A stretch of DNA of 64,000 bases from the NCBI GenBank assembly GCA_028736075.1, contig CP117875.1, positions 3,410,001-3,474,000 on the forward strand, in the 5' to 3' direction. The notes below the pieces were generated by a model that was not told the origin of the DNA, searched no databases, and saw nothing but the letters and a program-made list of their open reading frames with translations. Both the position numbers and the translations under genes were made by a program. Source of the stretch: Chryseobacterium sp. KACC 21268. GTDB taxonomy: Bacteria > Bacteroidota > Bacteroidia > Flavobacteriales > Weeksellaceae. Below are positions 50,809 through 58,146 of this stretch, in pieces (the stretch's first letter is position 1; each line of letters begins with the position of its first letter).

Positions 50809-53595
50809 ATGGCTACAACAACCGACATCGATATCAAGAAATTTCTTTTCGTTAAAAACGCACACCTTAACAACTTGAAAAACATAGACGTTCTCATCCC
50901 GAAGAACAAACTGATTGTGATTACGGGCGTCTCGGGAAGTGGAAAATCCTCACTGGCTTTCGACACCATTTATGCCGAAGGACAAAGGCGTTATGTAGAA
51001 AGTTTGAGTTCCTACGCGCGTCAGTTTTTGGGGAAATTAGAAAAACCAAAAATCGATGATATCAAAGGTTTGGCGCCATCCATTGCGATTCAGCAAAAGG
51101 TGATTTCGTCCAATCCGCGTTCTACAGTTGGAACTTCTACTGAGATTTACGATTATATGAAATTGTTCTTTGCGCGCGTTGGCCGAACCTATTCTCCGAT
51201 TTCCGGCGAAGAAGTGAAGAAAGACAGCGTGACGGACGTCATTGATTTTATTAAAAATTCGAAGAAAGATTCGACGTTTTTGCTTTTGGCGCCTTTGGCA
51301 TTTGATGCAGAGAATTTTGCCGAGCAACTTAAAACCTTGAAAGTTTCCGGATTTACAAGATTGGAAGTCAATGGAAATGTGGCTGGGATTGAGGATTTGG
51401 AAAGTTTCGGATTTGTGCCTGAGAAAGATATGACGATTAATCTGGTCATCGACAGATTCAGTTACGAGGAGGATGAGAGTTTCCTTCAGAGATTGGCAGA
51501 TTCTATCCAAATGGCTTTTTATGAAGGTCACGGCTATTGCTCTTTGAAAAATACAGACACCGAAAAACTACGAGATTTCTCGAATAAATTTGAATTGGAC
51601 GGCATTGTTTTCAATGAGCCAACCGTTCATTATTTCAGTTTTAATAATCCTTACGGCGCTTGCCCGACTTGCGAAGGTTACGGAAAAGTGATTGGCATTG
51701 ATGAAGATTTGGTAATTCCGAATAAAAACCTGTCGCTTCACGAAGATGCAGTCGCCTCTTGGCGTGGAGAAAGTATGAGCGAATGGAAAAAGGATTTCAT
51801 TAAAAAGAACAAAGATTTCCCTATTCATAAGCCTTACCACCAATTGACCAAAGAACAGAAACAGTTACTTTGGAGAGGTGACAAAACGAAAACCTTCCCG
51901 AGCATTGATAATTTCTTCAAAATGCTGGAAGAAAATCTTTATAAAATCCAGTACCGCGTGATGCTTTCCCGCTACCGTGGTAAAACGCTCTGCCCGACTT
52001 GCGAAGGATTAAGATTGAGAGAAGAAACGAGCTGGGTGAAAATCGATGGACACAATATTCAGTCGTTCATCGAATTGCCTTTGGATGAATTTCTTCCATT
52101 AATAAAATCTTTAAAACTCAACGAGCACGACAGAGAAATCGCCAAACGACTGACCTATGAAATCGAAACCCGATTGGAGTTTTTGACGAAAGTTGGTCTC
52201 GGCTATTTAACTTTAAACAGAACTTCGAACACACTTTCCGGTGGAGAAAGTCAGAGAATCAACTTGGCAACCAGTTTGGGAAGTTCTTTGGTTGGTTCGA
52301 TTTATATTTTGGATGAGCCAAGTATTGGTCTGCATTCCCGAGATACTGAAAATCTGATTGGCGTTTTGAAGCAACTTCGAGACCTCGGAAACACCGTAAT
52401 CGTTGTAGAACACGATGAAGACGTGATGAAATCTGCGGACCATATTATCGATATTGGTCCGGAAGCTGGTTATCTCGGCGGTGATTTGGTTTTTAACGGA
52501 AGTTATGACGAAATGATGAAATCCGATACGCTGACCGCAAAATATCTGAGTGGCGAAATGGAAATCGAAGTGCCTAAAAAACGTAGAAAAACCAAAGAAT
52601 TTATCGCCATAAAAGGTGCGCGTCAAAACAATTTGAAGAACATCGACGTGAATGTTCCATTGGAATGTTTGACCGTTATCACAGGTGTTTCCGGAAGTGG
52701 AAAATCGACTTTGATGAAAGAAGTGATGACGAATGCGATTCAAATCCAGCTCGGAATGGGTGGAAAAAAAGCGGATTATGACTCTGTGGAATTTCCTTCA
52801 AAACTGATTCAAAATATCGAATTGATTGACCAAAATCCAATTGGAAAATCGTCCCGTTCCAATCCAGTCACTTACCTGAAAGCTTACGACGACATCCGTG
52901 ACCTTTTCGCAAAACAAAAATCGGCGAAAGTTCAAGGTTTGAAACCAAAACATTTCTCCTTCAATGTGGACGGCGGACGTTGCGACGAGTGTAAAGGTGA
53001 CGGCGTTATCACAGTCTCAATGCAGTTTATGGCCGACATCGAGTTGGAATGTGAACATTGCCACGGCACACGTTTCAAGAAAGAAATCCTTGAAATCAAA
53101 TACGACGAGAAAAATATCTCGGACATTCTTCATATGACGGTTGACGAGGCTTTGGAATTTTTCTCAGAAAACCACGAAGAAAAAATTGCGACCAAGATAA
53201 AACCTTTGCAGGACGTTGGTTTGGGCTATCTTCAACTCGGACAATCCTCTTCTACCCTTTCCGGCGGTGAAGCACAGAGAGTGAAATTGGCATCGTTCCT
53301 CGTAAAAGGCGTGACAACCGAGAAAACACTATTCGTCTTCGATGAACCTTCGACAGGATTGCATTTCCACGACATCAAAAAATTATTGAAATCGCTTCAG
53401 GCCTTGATAGAACTCGGACATTCGGTTGTCGTGATTGAGCATCAGCCAGATATTATGAAAACGGCAGATTACATTATCGACATTGGTCCAAATGCTGGAA
53501 AATATGGTGGCGAAGTTGTTTTTGCCGGAACGCCCGAGGATTTGGTGAAGGTGAAGGAATCGGCTACGGCAAAGTATGTTGCGGAGAAATTGTAA
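50809..53595 (+). CDS. uvrA: Excinuclease ABC subunit A
   Basis: UvrA recognises DNA damage in nucleotide excision repair. The 928-aa protein has two ABC ATPase halves: Walker A GVSGSGKSS (40-48) and ABC signature LSGGESQRI in the first, GVSGSGKST and LSGGEAQRV in the second. The C-terminal zinc finger is intact (CDECKGDG and CEHCHGTRF). In the first zinc module only CPTC (285-288) and CPTCEG (about 395) are seen; the upstream pair (ACPICGY in E. coli) is replaced by ELDG (262-265). I start at MATTTDID (50809) because the six codons upstream overlap the promoter. Confidence 0.94.
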   Translation: MATTTDIDIKKFLFVKNAHLNNLKNIDVLIPKNKLIVITGVSGSGKSSLAFDTIYAEGQRRYVESLSSYARQFLGKLEKPKIDDIKGLAPSIAIQQKVISSNPRSTVGTSTEIYDYMKLFFARVGRTYSPISGEEVKKDSVTDVIDFIKNSKKDSTFLLLAPLAFDAENFAEQLKTLKVSGFTRLEVNGNVAGIEDLESFGFVPEKDMTINLVIDRFSYEEDESFLQRLADSIQMAFYEGHGYCSLKNTDTEKLRDFSNKFELDGIVFNEPTVHYFSFNNPYGACPTCEGYGKVIGIDEDLVIPNKNLSLHEDAVASWRGESMSEWKKDFIKKNKDFPIHKPYHQLTKEQKQLLWRGDKTKTFPSIDNFFKMLEENLYKIQYRVMLSRYRGKTLCPTCEGLRLREETSWVKIDGHNIQSFIELPLDEFLPLIKSLKLNEHDREIAKRLTYEIETRLEFLTKVGLGYLTLNRTSNTLSGGESQRINLATSLGSSLVGSIYILDEPSIGLHSRDTENLIGVLKQLRDLGNTVIVVEHDEDVMKSADHIIDIGPEAGYLGGDLVFNGSYDEMMKSDTLTAKYLSGEMEIEVPKKRRKTKEFIAIKGARQNNLKNIDVNVPLECLTVITGVSGSGKSTLMKEVMTNAIQIQLGMGGKKADYDSVEFPSKLIQNIELIDQNPIGKSSRSNPVTYLKAYDDIRDLFAKQKSAKVQGLKPKHFSFNVDGGRCDECKGDGVITVSMQFMADIELECEHCHGTRFKKEILEIKYDEKNISDILHMTVDEALEFFSENHEEKIATKIKPLQDVGLGYLQLGQSSSTLSGGEAQRVKLASFLVKGVTTEKTLFVFDEPSTGLHFHDIKKLLKSLQALIELGHSVVVIEHQPDIMKTADYIIDIGPNAGKYGGEVVFAGTPEDLVKVKESATAKYVAEKL

Positions 53596-53629
53596 TTTTA
53601 ATTATTAGAACTAATAACCAATTTGAACT

Positions 53630-54604
53630 ATGACAATTAAAGAAGCAATATTAAAAAGTCTGGAAGACTTAAAAGTTCCAGTTAACAACAATGAAGTTCT
53701 TAATCACATTACCAGCAAAACTTACTATCAATTTTTAAAAGGCAAAACACCTGGAGCAACCATTTCTGCTCAACTTGGAGAATTTATAAGAAATGGAGAT
53801 TCTAGAGTTAAAAGAATAAAAAAGACTAACGGTTCATATAATTACTATTTAACAAAAAATGAACAACAAATTGGCATCGAAATTTTAAATGACGAAAATG
53901 AAGTTGATATTTCAAATATAATTGAACCAAAAATAGTAAAAGCAAAAGTTTATGAAGAAAGAGATTTGCATAAGCTTTTGAGTAGCTATCTTAAAAATAC
54001 TGAAACTTTCTCAAAAACAATTTTCCACGAACAATCTAACGGAAAAGATAGTAATCAGATTTGGACTCATCCAGATATGGTTGGAATCAAGTTTTTAAAT
54101 TTACAAACCAAAGTCAGTCAGAATTTTCTAAAGTCAATCAATCGTGTTGATACTTTTAAATTGAGTTCTTATGAATTAAAAAGAGAAATCAACAGCGACA
54201 GCGAACTTAAAAAAGCTTATTTCCAAGCAGTTTCCAATTCAAGTTGGGCAAACTATGGTTTTTTAGTCGCTTTTGAATTTAGTGATAGTTTGTATGAGGA
54301 AATGGCAAGACTAAATCAATCTTTCGGAATTGGAATTATTGAACTAAATGCCAATCCTTATCAAAGTAAGATTCTCTTTCCAGCTGTTTTTCGTGATTTA
54401 GATTTTAAGACAATTGATAAACTTTGTAAAATCAATAAAGAATTTGAAAACTTCATCGAGCAAACAGAGAAACTCTTAACTGCCAGCGAAAAATACATAT
54501 CTGGAGCAGAAAAAGAACTGAATGAATTTTCCGATAAATACTTTTCTAATGATTCTGAGATTGAAAAATATTGCAAAGACAAAAACATTCCTTTTGAAAA
54601 ATAA
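53630..54604 (+). CDS. HARE-HTH protein with PD-(D/E)xK nuclease-like domain (HrgA/COG2958-like)
   Basis: The 324-aa protein has an N-terminal HARE-HTH-type winged helix (about 1-75, TIKEAILKSLEDLKVPVNNN, then GATISAQLGEFI) and a C-terminal domain whose order of residues fits a restriction-endonuclease fold: Glu110 in the first helix (EERDLHKLLSSYL), Asp149 (WTHPDMVGIK), and Glu182-x-Lys184 (SYELKRE). It resembles HrgA-like (COG2958) proteins linked to restriction systems. Activity is inferred, not shown. It starts 34 nt after uvrA, and a tiny gene begins one base after its stop. Confidence 0.72.
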   Translation: MTIKEAILKSLEDLKVPVNNNEVLNHITSKTYYQFLKGKTPGATISAQLGEFIRNGDSRVKRIKKTNGSYNYYLTKNEQQIGIEILNDENEVDISNIIEPKIVKAKVYEERDLHKLLSSYLKNTETFSKTIFHEQSNGKDSNQIWTHPDMVGIKFLNLQTKVSQNFLKSINRVDTFKLSSYELKREINSDSELKKAYFQAVSNSSWANYGFLVAFEFSDSLYEEMARLNQSFGIGIIELNANPYQSKILFPAVFRDLDFKTIDKLCKINKEFENFIEQTEKLLTASEKYISGAEKELNEFSDKYFSNDSEIEKYCKDKNIPFEK

Positions 54605-54605
54605 T

Positions 54606-54803
54606 ATGTTCTCAAAAATGGAGAATCTAAAACCAATAAAAACCGAACAAGATTACAATCAGGCTTTGGAAAGGCTGGAAGATATTTTCGATGCAAAACC
54701 AAATACAAAAGATGGCGATGAATTGGAAGCACTTGCAAATTTGATTGAAGAGTACGAAAACGAGAAATTTCCGATTGAGACTCAAAATCAAACAAAAAGA
54801 TAG
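54606..54803 (+). CDS. Small HigA-like acidic protein without a helix-turn-helix
   Basis: The 65-aa protein resembles the N-terminal segment of HigA/COG5499 antitoxin regulators (KPIKTEQDYNQALERLEDIF, then GDELEALANLIEEYENEKFP) but stops at FPIETQNQTKR, where HigA proteins continue into their DNA-binding helix-turn-helix. It is strongly acidic. I take the ATG at 54606, one base after the upstream stop; 54618 is an alternative. It may be a stand-alone partner or a truncated antitoxin. No RelE/HigB toxin gene is nearby. Confidence 0.6.
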   Translation: MFSKMENLKPIKTEQDYNQALERLEDIFDAKPNTKDGDELEALANLIEEYENEKFPIETQNQTKR

Positions 54804-54805
54804 AC

Positions 54806-54829
54806 TTATCCACAAAAAAATGTGGATAA
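54806..54829. promoter_or_regulatory. Inverted pair of perfect DnaA-box sequences
   Basis: TTATCCACA (54806-54814) and TGTGGATAA (54821-54829) are both exact matches to the E. coli DnaA-box consensus, in inverted order around six A residues. They form a 9-bp perfect hairpin with no T run, so a plain terminator is less likely. No dnaA gene or box cluster is near. Confidence 0.5.
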
Positions 54830-54885
54830 CTACGAAACTTTAACATTTAGTTTACATTTTGTATTGTTTTTCTTTCTAAATTTAC

Positions 54886-54994
54886 ATCAATAAGATTAAG
54901 GAAATCGTTATGAAAACTTATCTATTTTCAATCAGAAGCACTCAAATTTATTGATATAAAAATCAAAGGATAGCACCGTCGGCTATCCTTTTTT
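54886..54994 (+). ncRNA. Candidate small transcript or leader-type mini-gene
   Basis: A -7-like TAAATTTA (54884-54891) is followed by a possible 14-codon reading frame (54910-54954, MKTYLFSIRSTQIY) and a terminator GGATAGC-ACCGTC-GGCTATCC type hairpin with six T residues ending at about 54994. Whether it makes an RNA or peptide is not shown. Confidence 0.35.
54966..54994 (+). terminator. Terminator in the 54.8-55.1 kb gap
   Basis: AAGGATAGC and GCTATCCTT form a 9-bp perfect stem (loop ACCGTCG) followed by T residues. Confidence 0.75.
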
Positions 54995-55034
54995 GTTGTT
55001 GTTTAACTAAAAAAATGAGATGTCTTTATCTATT

Positions 55035-55063
55035 GAGCCGGCTCCTAAAGAGTCGGTTCTTTT
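55035..55063 (+). terminator. Second hairpin in the 54.8-55.1 kb gap
   Basis: GAGCCGGCTC and GAGTCGGTTC pair with two G-T pairs around CTAAA, followed by TTTT. It may be a second terminator for the same strand. Confidence 0.55.
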
Positions 55064-55075
55064 GTGCCATCAACT

Positions 55076-55106
55076 AAAAAAGACTGTCTCTTTCGAAACA
55101 GTCTTC
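55076..55106 (-). terminator. Terminator of the YceI gene
   Basis: Minus-strand AAGACTGT-TTCGAAAGAG-ACAGTCTT is followed by T residues. Confidence 0.75.
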
Positions 55107-55128
55107 TCCTTTTCACTTTTAAAATCTA

Positions 55129-55797
55129 TTATTTAGCAGCATTTACGTTGATGCCAATTTCGATGTCTTTGCTAATCATCCATTCTGCTGGGTCGGTTTC
55201 GTCTGTCCCGAATTTGATTCCCCAATCTGTTCTGTTCACCGTAAATTTAGCTTCAACAGCCGCTTTACCCTCAGTCACAGTAACTTTTGCAGGGAAAGAA
55301 ACGTTCAACGTTTTTCCTAGCAAAGTCAGATTTCCGCTCACAGTTTTGTTAGAACCTGCTACAGCATCTTTTGGAAGTTCTCCCGCCAGGTCCGCTACAG
55401 AAGTGATTTTGAAATCAGCAGTTGGATTTTTGGTTACGTTGAAGAAATCTTCATTTTTCAAGTGCGCTTCCAGGTCAGCCGGCTTTTTGTCCGCTTCAGT
55501 TACAGATGCTGGGTCTACTTTTAAAGTCGTCATATCGATTACGAAATCTCCGGAAGTCACAGCATTGTCAGCAACCGTTATTTCGCCAGATTTCAAGTTC
55601 AAAGTTCCCCATCTTGGTGCGAAACCACCTTTGTGGAAAGCTTTCCAGTTCACGTTGGACGTCGCCAAATCTACTTTGTAAGCATCTCCGGTTTTCGCTG
55701 CAACTTCTTGCGCATCTTTCACAGTTTCTTTTTTGTCATTACAAGCAGTGAACAATAATGCAGCTCCTGCAAATGCCAATACGGTTAATTTTTTCAT
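55129..55797 (-). CDS. YceI-family lipoprotein
   Basis: The 222-aa protein has a lipoprotein signal (MKKLTVLAFAGAALLFTAC, with the lipobox TAC) and a YceI lipocalin-like domain (VDLATSNVNWKAFHKGGFAP, FKITSVADLAGEL, VNRTDWGIKFGTDETDPAEW). YceI proteins bind isoprenoid-like lipids in a beta-barrel pocket; the physiological ligand is not known. A likely -7 box (TATTTTTG, 55839-55832 on the minus strand) lies upstream. It is common in flavobacteria. Confidence 0.92.
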   Translation of the reverse strand: MKKLTVLAFAGAALLFTACNDKKETVKDAQEVAAKTGDAYKVDLATSNVNWKAFHKGGFAPRWGTLNLKSGEITVADNAVTSGDFVIDMTTLKVDPASVTEADKKPADLEAHLKNEDFFNVTKNPTADFKITSVADLAGELPKDAVAGSNKTVSGNLTLLGKTLNVSFPAKVTVTEGKAAVEAKFTVNRTDWGIKFGTDETDPAEWMISKDIEIGINVNAAK

Positions 55798-55900
55798 AGA
55801 AAATTATTTTGATTAAACTTTTTTAGTGCAGCAAAAATAAGACCTTAAACAAAGAATAGACGTTGATGTACATCAAGAAAGGTATGACTTATAATTATTT

Positions 55901-55994
55901 GGGCAGCTTTATCCACCTTCCACTCCCGCTATTTTTTGCCCTCGCCAGATTGCAGCCGCAAAAAAAATGAGCTCCGTTCAAGTCGGGCTGCGAA
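55901..55994 (-). repeat. Intergenic hairpin element, copy E
   Basis: Read on the minus strand this starts GCAGCCCGACTTGAACGGAG, has the inner arm TTTTTTTTGCGGC and partner GGGCAAAAAATAGCGGG, and ends AAAGCTGCCC. The ends match copy C. Confidence 0.75.
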
Positions 55995-56196
55995 AGATTC
56001 CACGTTTTAAAGCAACTAAAATTTTAACACAATTTAAAAACATTAATAAAAAATGGAATCAAAATCATAAATAACTGATTATCAAATAATATTTATTTTT
56101 AAAATCAGTCAAAACGGAGGAAATTCGGCATCGGATTTGATTCTAAAACTTAACTTAATTAACATTTTTTAACAACTTTAAATTCCATTATTTACA
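55995..56196. other. AT-rich gap upstream of the deacetylase
   Basis: I see no gene, tRNA or strong hairpin in this 200-base stretch. It should hold the promoter of the gene at 56197, but no exact TAnnTTTG box with spacing was found. Confidence 0.4.
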
Positions 56197-57078
56197 ATGA
56201 AAAAAACTTTTGCGGAAAAATCAAATCTGTTGGTTTTTCTTGGGACTGCTGCCTTAATCTCTACAGCAGTATTTTTTTTGAAATCCTGTAACAAAAAATC
56301 AGAAAAAGAACAGGCACAAATTTCAAAAGACATCAATTCAGAAGAAATCGTTCCCAACTCAGCAAAAGTTATCTCCGCAAAACCCGACGTTCCCGACCAC
56401 CCGAACAAGCGTTATATTTACCTAACCTTCGACGATGGCCCAAACAGAGGAACCAGCAACCTCTTGAAAATCACCGAGAAATATCAAATCCCCATCACAG
56501 CTTTTGTGGTTGGAAAACACGCGTACGACAGCAAAACCCAATCAAAAGAATTGAAGGAACTGGAGAACAACAAACTCGTCGAGATTGCGAATCACAGCTA
56601 CACGCACGCCTTGAACCGATATTCTGACTTCTACAAAAATCCAGAGAATGTGATTCACGATTTTGACAAAGCAAGAGACAGCCTGAAATTCAAAAATAAA
56701 TACGCAAGAACGCCCGGACGAAACATCTGGAGAACAGCGAACATCAATAATACCGATATCAAAACTTCAAAATTGGCAGCAGACGAATTGCAACAAGCCG
56801 GCTATGTTTTGGTAGGTTGGGATTTGGAATGGAAACCAACGAACGCGATGAAACTGAAAGGCACTCATAAGGAAATGACAAAACGTGTGGACAGCATCTT
56901 CTTCAACGACTTGGAAAAGACTTCCCGACATTTGGTCTTCCTAACGCACGACCAATATCTTCAGGACGACGATTCGGTTCGGGAACTGGATTTGTTCATT
57001 TCGGATTTGCAGAACAGCAACCGTTTTGAGTTCCGGAAAATCTCGGAATATCCTAATATTAATGATATCTTGAAGTAA
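56197..57078 (+). CDS. Polysaccharide deacetylase (NodB family)
   Basis: The 293-aa enzyme probably removes N- or O-acetyl groups from a surface or wall polysaccharide. A hydrophobic N-terminus ends in FLKSCNKK, a lipobox-like Cys at 31, so it may be a lipoprotein. The NodB domain has YLTFDDGPN (Asp79, Asp80) and NHSYTH (His133, His137) metal-binding motifs, then LVGWDLEWKP and FLTHDQ. It is a stand-alone gene followed by a repeat element. Confidence 0.9.
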   Translation: MKKTFAEKSNLLVFLGTAALISTAVFFLKSCNKKSEKEQAQISKDINSEEIVPNSAKVISAKPDVPDHPNKRYIYLTFDDGPNRGTSNLLKITEKYQIPITAFVVGKHAYDSKTQSKELKELENNKLVEIANHSYTHALNRYSDFYKNPENVIHDFDKARDSLKFKNKYARTPGRNIWRTANINNTDIKTSKLAADELQQAGYVLVGWDLEWKPTNAMKLKGTHKEMTKRVDSIFFNDLEKTSRHLVFLTHDQYLQDDDSVRELDLFISDLQNSNRFEFRKISEYPNINDILK

Positions 57079-57082
57079 ATTT

Positions 57083-57216
57083 TTAAACCACAAAGACACA
57101 AAGGTCTTCGCAAGTTTCACAATTTTTATTCTTTATGTTTTAAATTGGTTTTATCATATTTCTATGACAAAAAAACGTTGTGTGCTTCGTGAAAAAACTT
57201 TGTGTCTTTGTGGTTA
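57083..57216. repeat. ACCACAAAG inverted-repeat element, copy 2
   Basis: AACCACAAAGACACAAAG (57086-57103) and CTTTGTGTCTTTGTGGTT (57198-57215) are 18-bp perfect arms around a ~95-nt AT-rich interior. It lies in the convergent gap between the deacetylase and the TIGR02757 gene. Confidence 0.85.
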
Positions 57217-57220
57217 ATAC

Positions 57221-57991
57221 TTATTCAAACTCTTTAGAAACGCCCAATCCAAACAAAGCAAAATCGTAAATAGCAGGGTCAGCAGAATTATATTTTCTTA
57301 GAATCAAATCCAATTCTTCCACAGCTTTCCAATCGTTTTGTTTTCTGGTTAAAATTCCTAATTTTCTGGAAATATTTGCGGTGTGAACATCCAAAGGAAC
57401 AGATAGAAACCTTGGTTCAATGTTTTCCCAAATGCCAAAATCAACGCCTTTCTTATCTTTCCGAACCATCCACCGCAGAAACATAATCAATCTTTTGGAA
57501 GCCGAATTTTTGTAAGGCGAACTCACGTGTTTCTGTCCACGGTGTTGTTCTGAAACGAATTGATTCCGGAATCGTTCAATTGAATGATAGAAATTGGTTT
57601 CATCTTCGTTGATGAGAAACGCGTCTTCGAGACTTTCAAACTGAGAATAAATCCGGCGGAAATTTCTTAGAAAAAAAATAAAATCTTCGTGATTGAAAGT
57701 TCTGTGAATCGCTTTCTGTGGAATCTTATCCAAATCACTTTCTGTGAAATTCATTACAAAATCGTAGGGCGAATTTCCCATCAATTCCATCATCTTATTC
57801 GCGTCATTGATAATTGATTTTCGATTTCCCCAAGCGATACTTGCGGACAGAAAACCTGCAATCTCGATATCTTGCTTCAAAGAAAAACGATGCGGAATCT
57901 GGATTGGGTCATCATTTATAAAGTCCGGTGAATTGTAGAGTTCTGCTTTTTCATTGAGCAAATCGAAGATATCTTTTTCTTTTAAATTCAT
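57221..57991 (-). CDS. TIGR02757 (DUF2400) family protein
   Basis: The 256-aa protein matches the flavobacterial TIGR02757 pattern: PIQIPHRFSLKQDIEIAGFL near residue 28, ASIAWGNRKSI, MFLRWMVRKDKKGVDFGIW and FLSVPLDVHTANISRKLGIL. The last segments recall helix-hairpin-helix DNA glycosylases (D and K positions), but no catalytic proof is visible; the function is not known. I place the start at MNLKEKDIF (57991); four more codons are possible. An inverted repeat lies just upstream. Confidence 0.8.
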   Translation of the reverse strand: MNLKEKDIFDLLNEKAELYNSPDFINDDPIQIPHRFSLKQDIEIAGFLSASIAWGNRKSIINDANKMMELMGNSPYDFVMNFTESDLDKIPQKAIHRTFNHEDFIFFLRNFRRIYSQFESLEDAFLINEDETNFYHSIERFRNQFVSEQHRGQKHVSSPYKNSASKRLIMFLRWMVRKDKKGVDFGIWENIEPRFLSVPLDVHTANISRKLGILTRKQNDWKAVEELDLILRKYNSADPAIYDFALFGLGVSKEFE

Positions 57992-58018
57992 AATCAGTTG
58001 CAAATTTCTGCAAAAAAA

Positions 58019-58073
58019 TTGTCATTCTGCAAGAATCTCTACAAAGGCTGTTTAGATTACTACAGAATGACAA
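58019..58073. repeat. TGTCATTCTG inverted repeat
   Basis: TTGTCATTCTG (58019-58029) and CAGAATGACAA (58063-58073) are 11-bp perfect arms around a 33-nt interior (AAGAATCTCT...). It lies between the TIGR02757 gene and pafA and probably belongs to a dispersed repeat family. Confidence 0.7.
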
Positions 58074-58146
58074 TATTGGGTTTTTATATTTTATTTAAAA
58101 ATTAAAGTTGTAAACTAAAATCTAAATTCTAATCTCTAACTCTATT

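Noticed and set aside
54522-54605. Longer start for the HigA-like protein inside the HARE-HTH gene
   Set aside because: It would overlap the upstream gene by 80 bases in another frame, while similarity begins only at the region after 54618.
54806-54829. DnaA-box pair as chromosomal origin
   Set aside because: Only two boxes, no AT-rich unwinding repeats or dnaA/dnaN/rpmH/gidA-type genes nearby; an origin is not supported.
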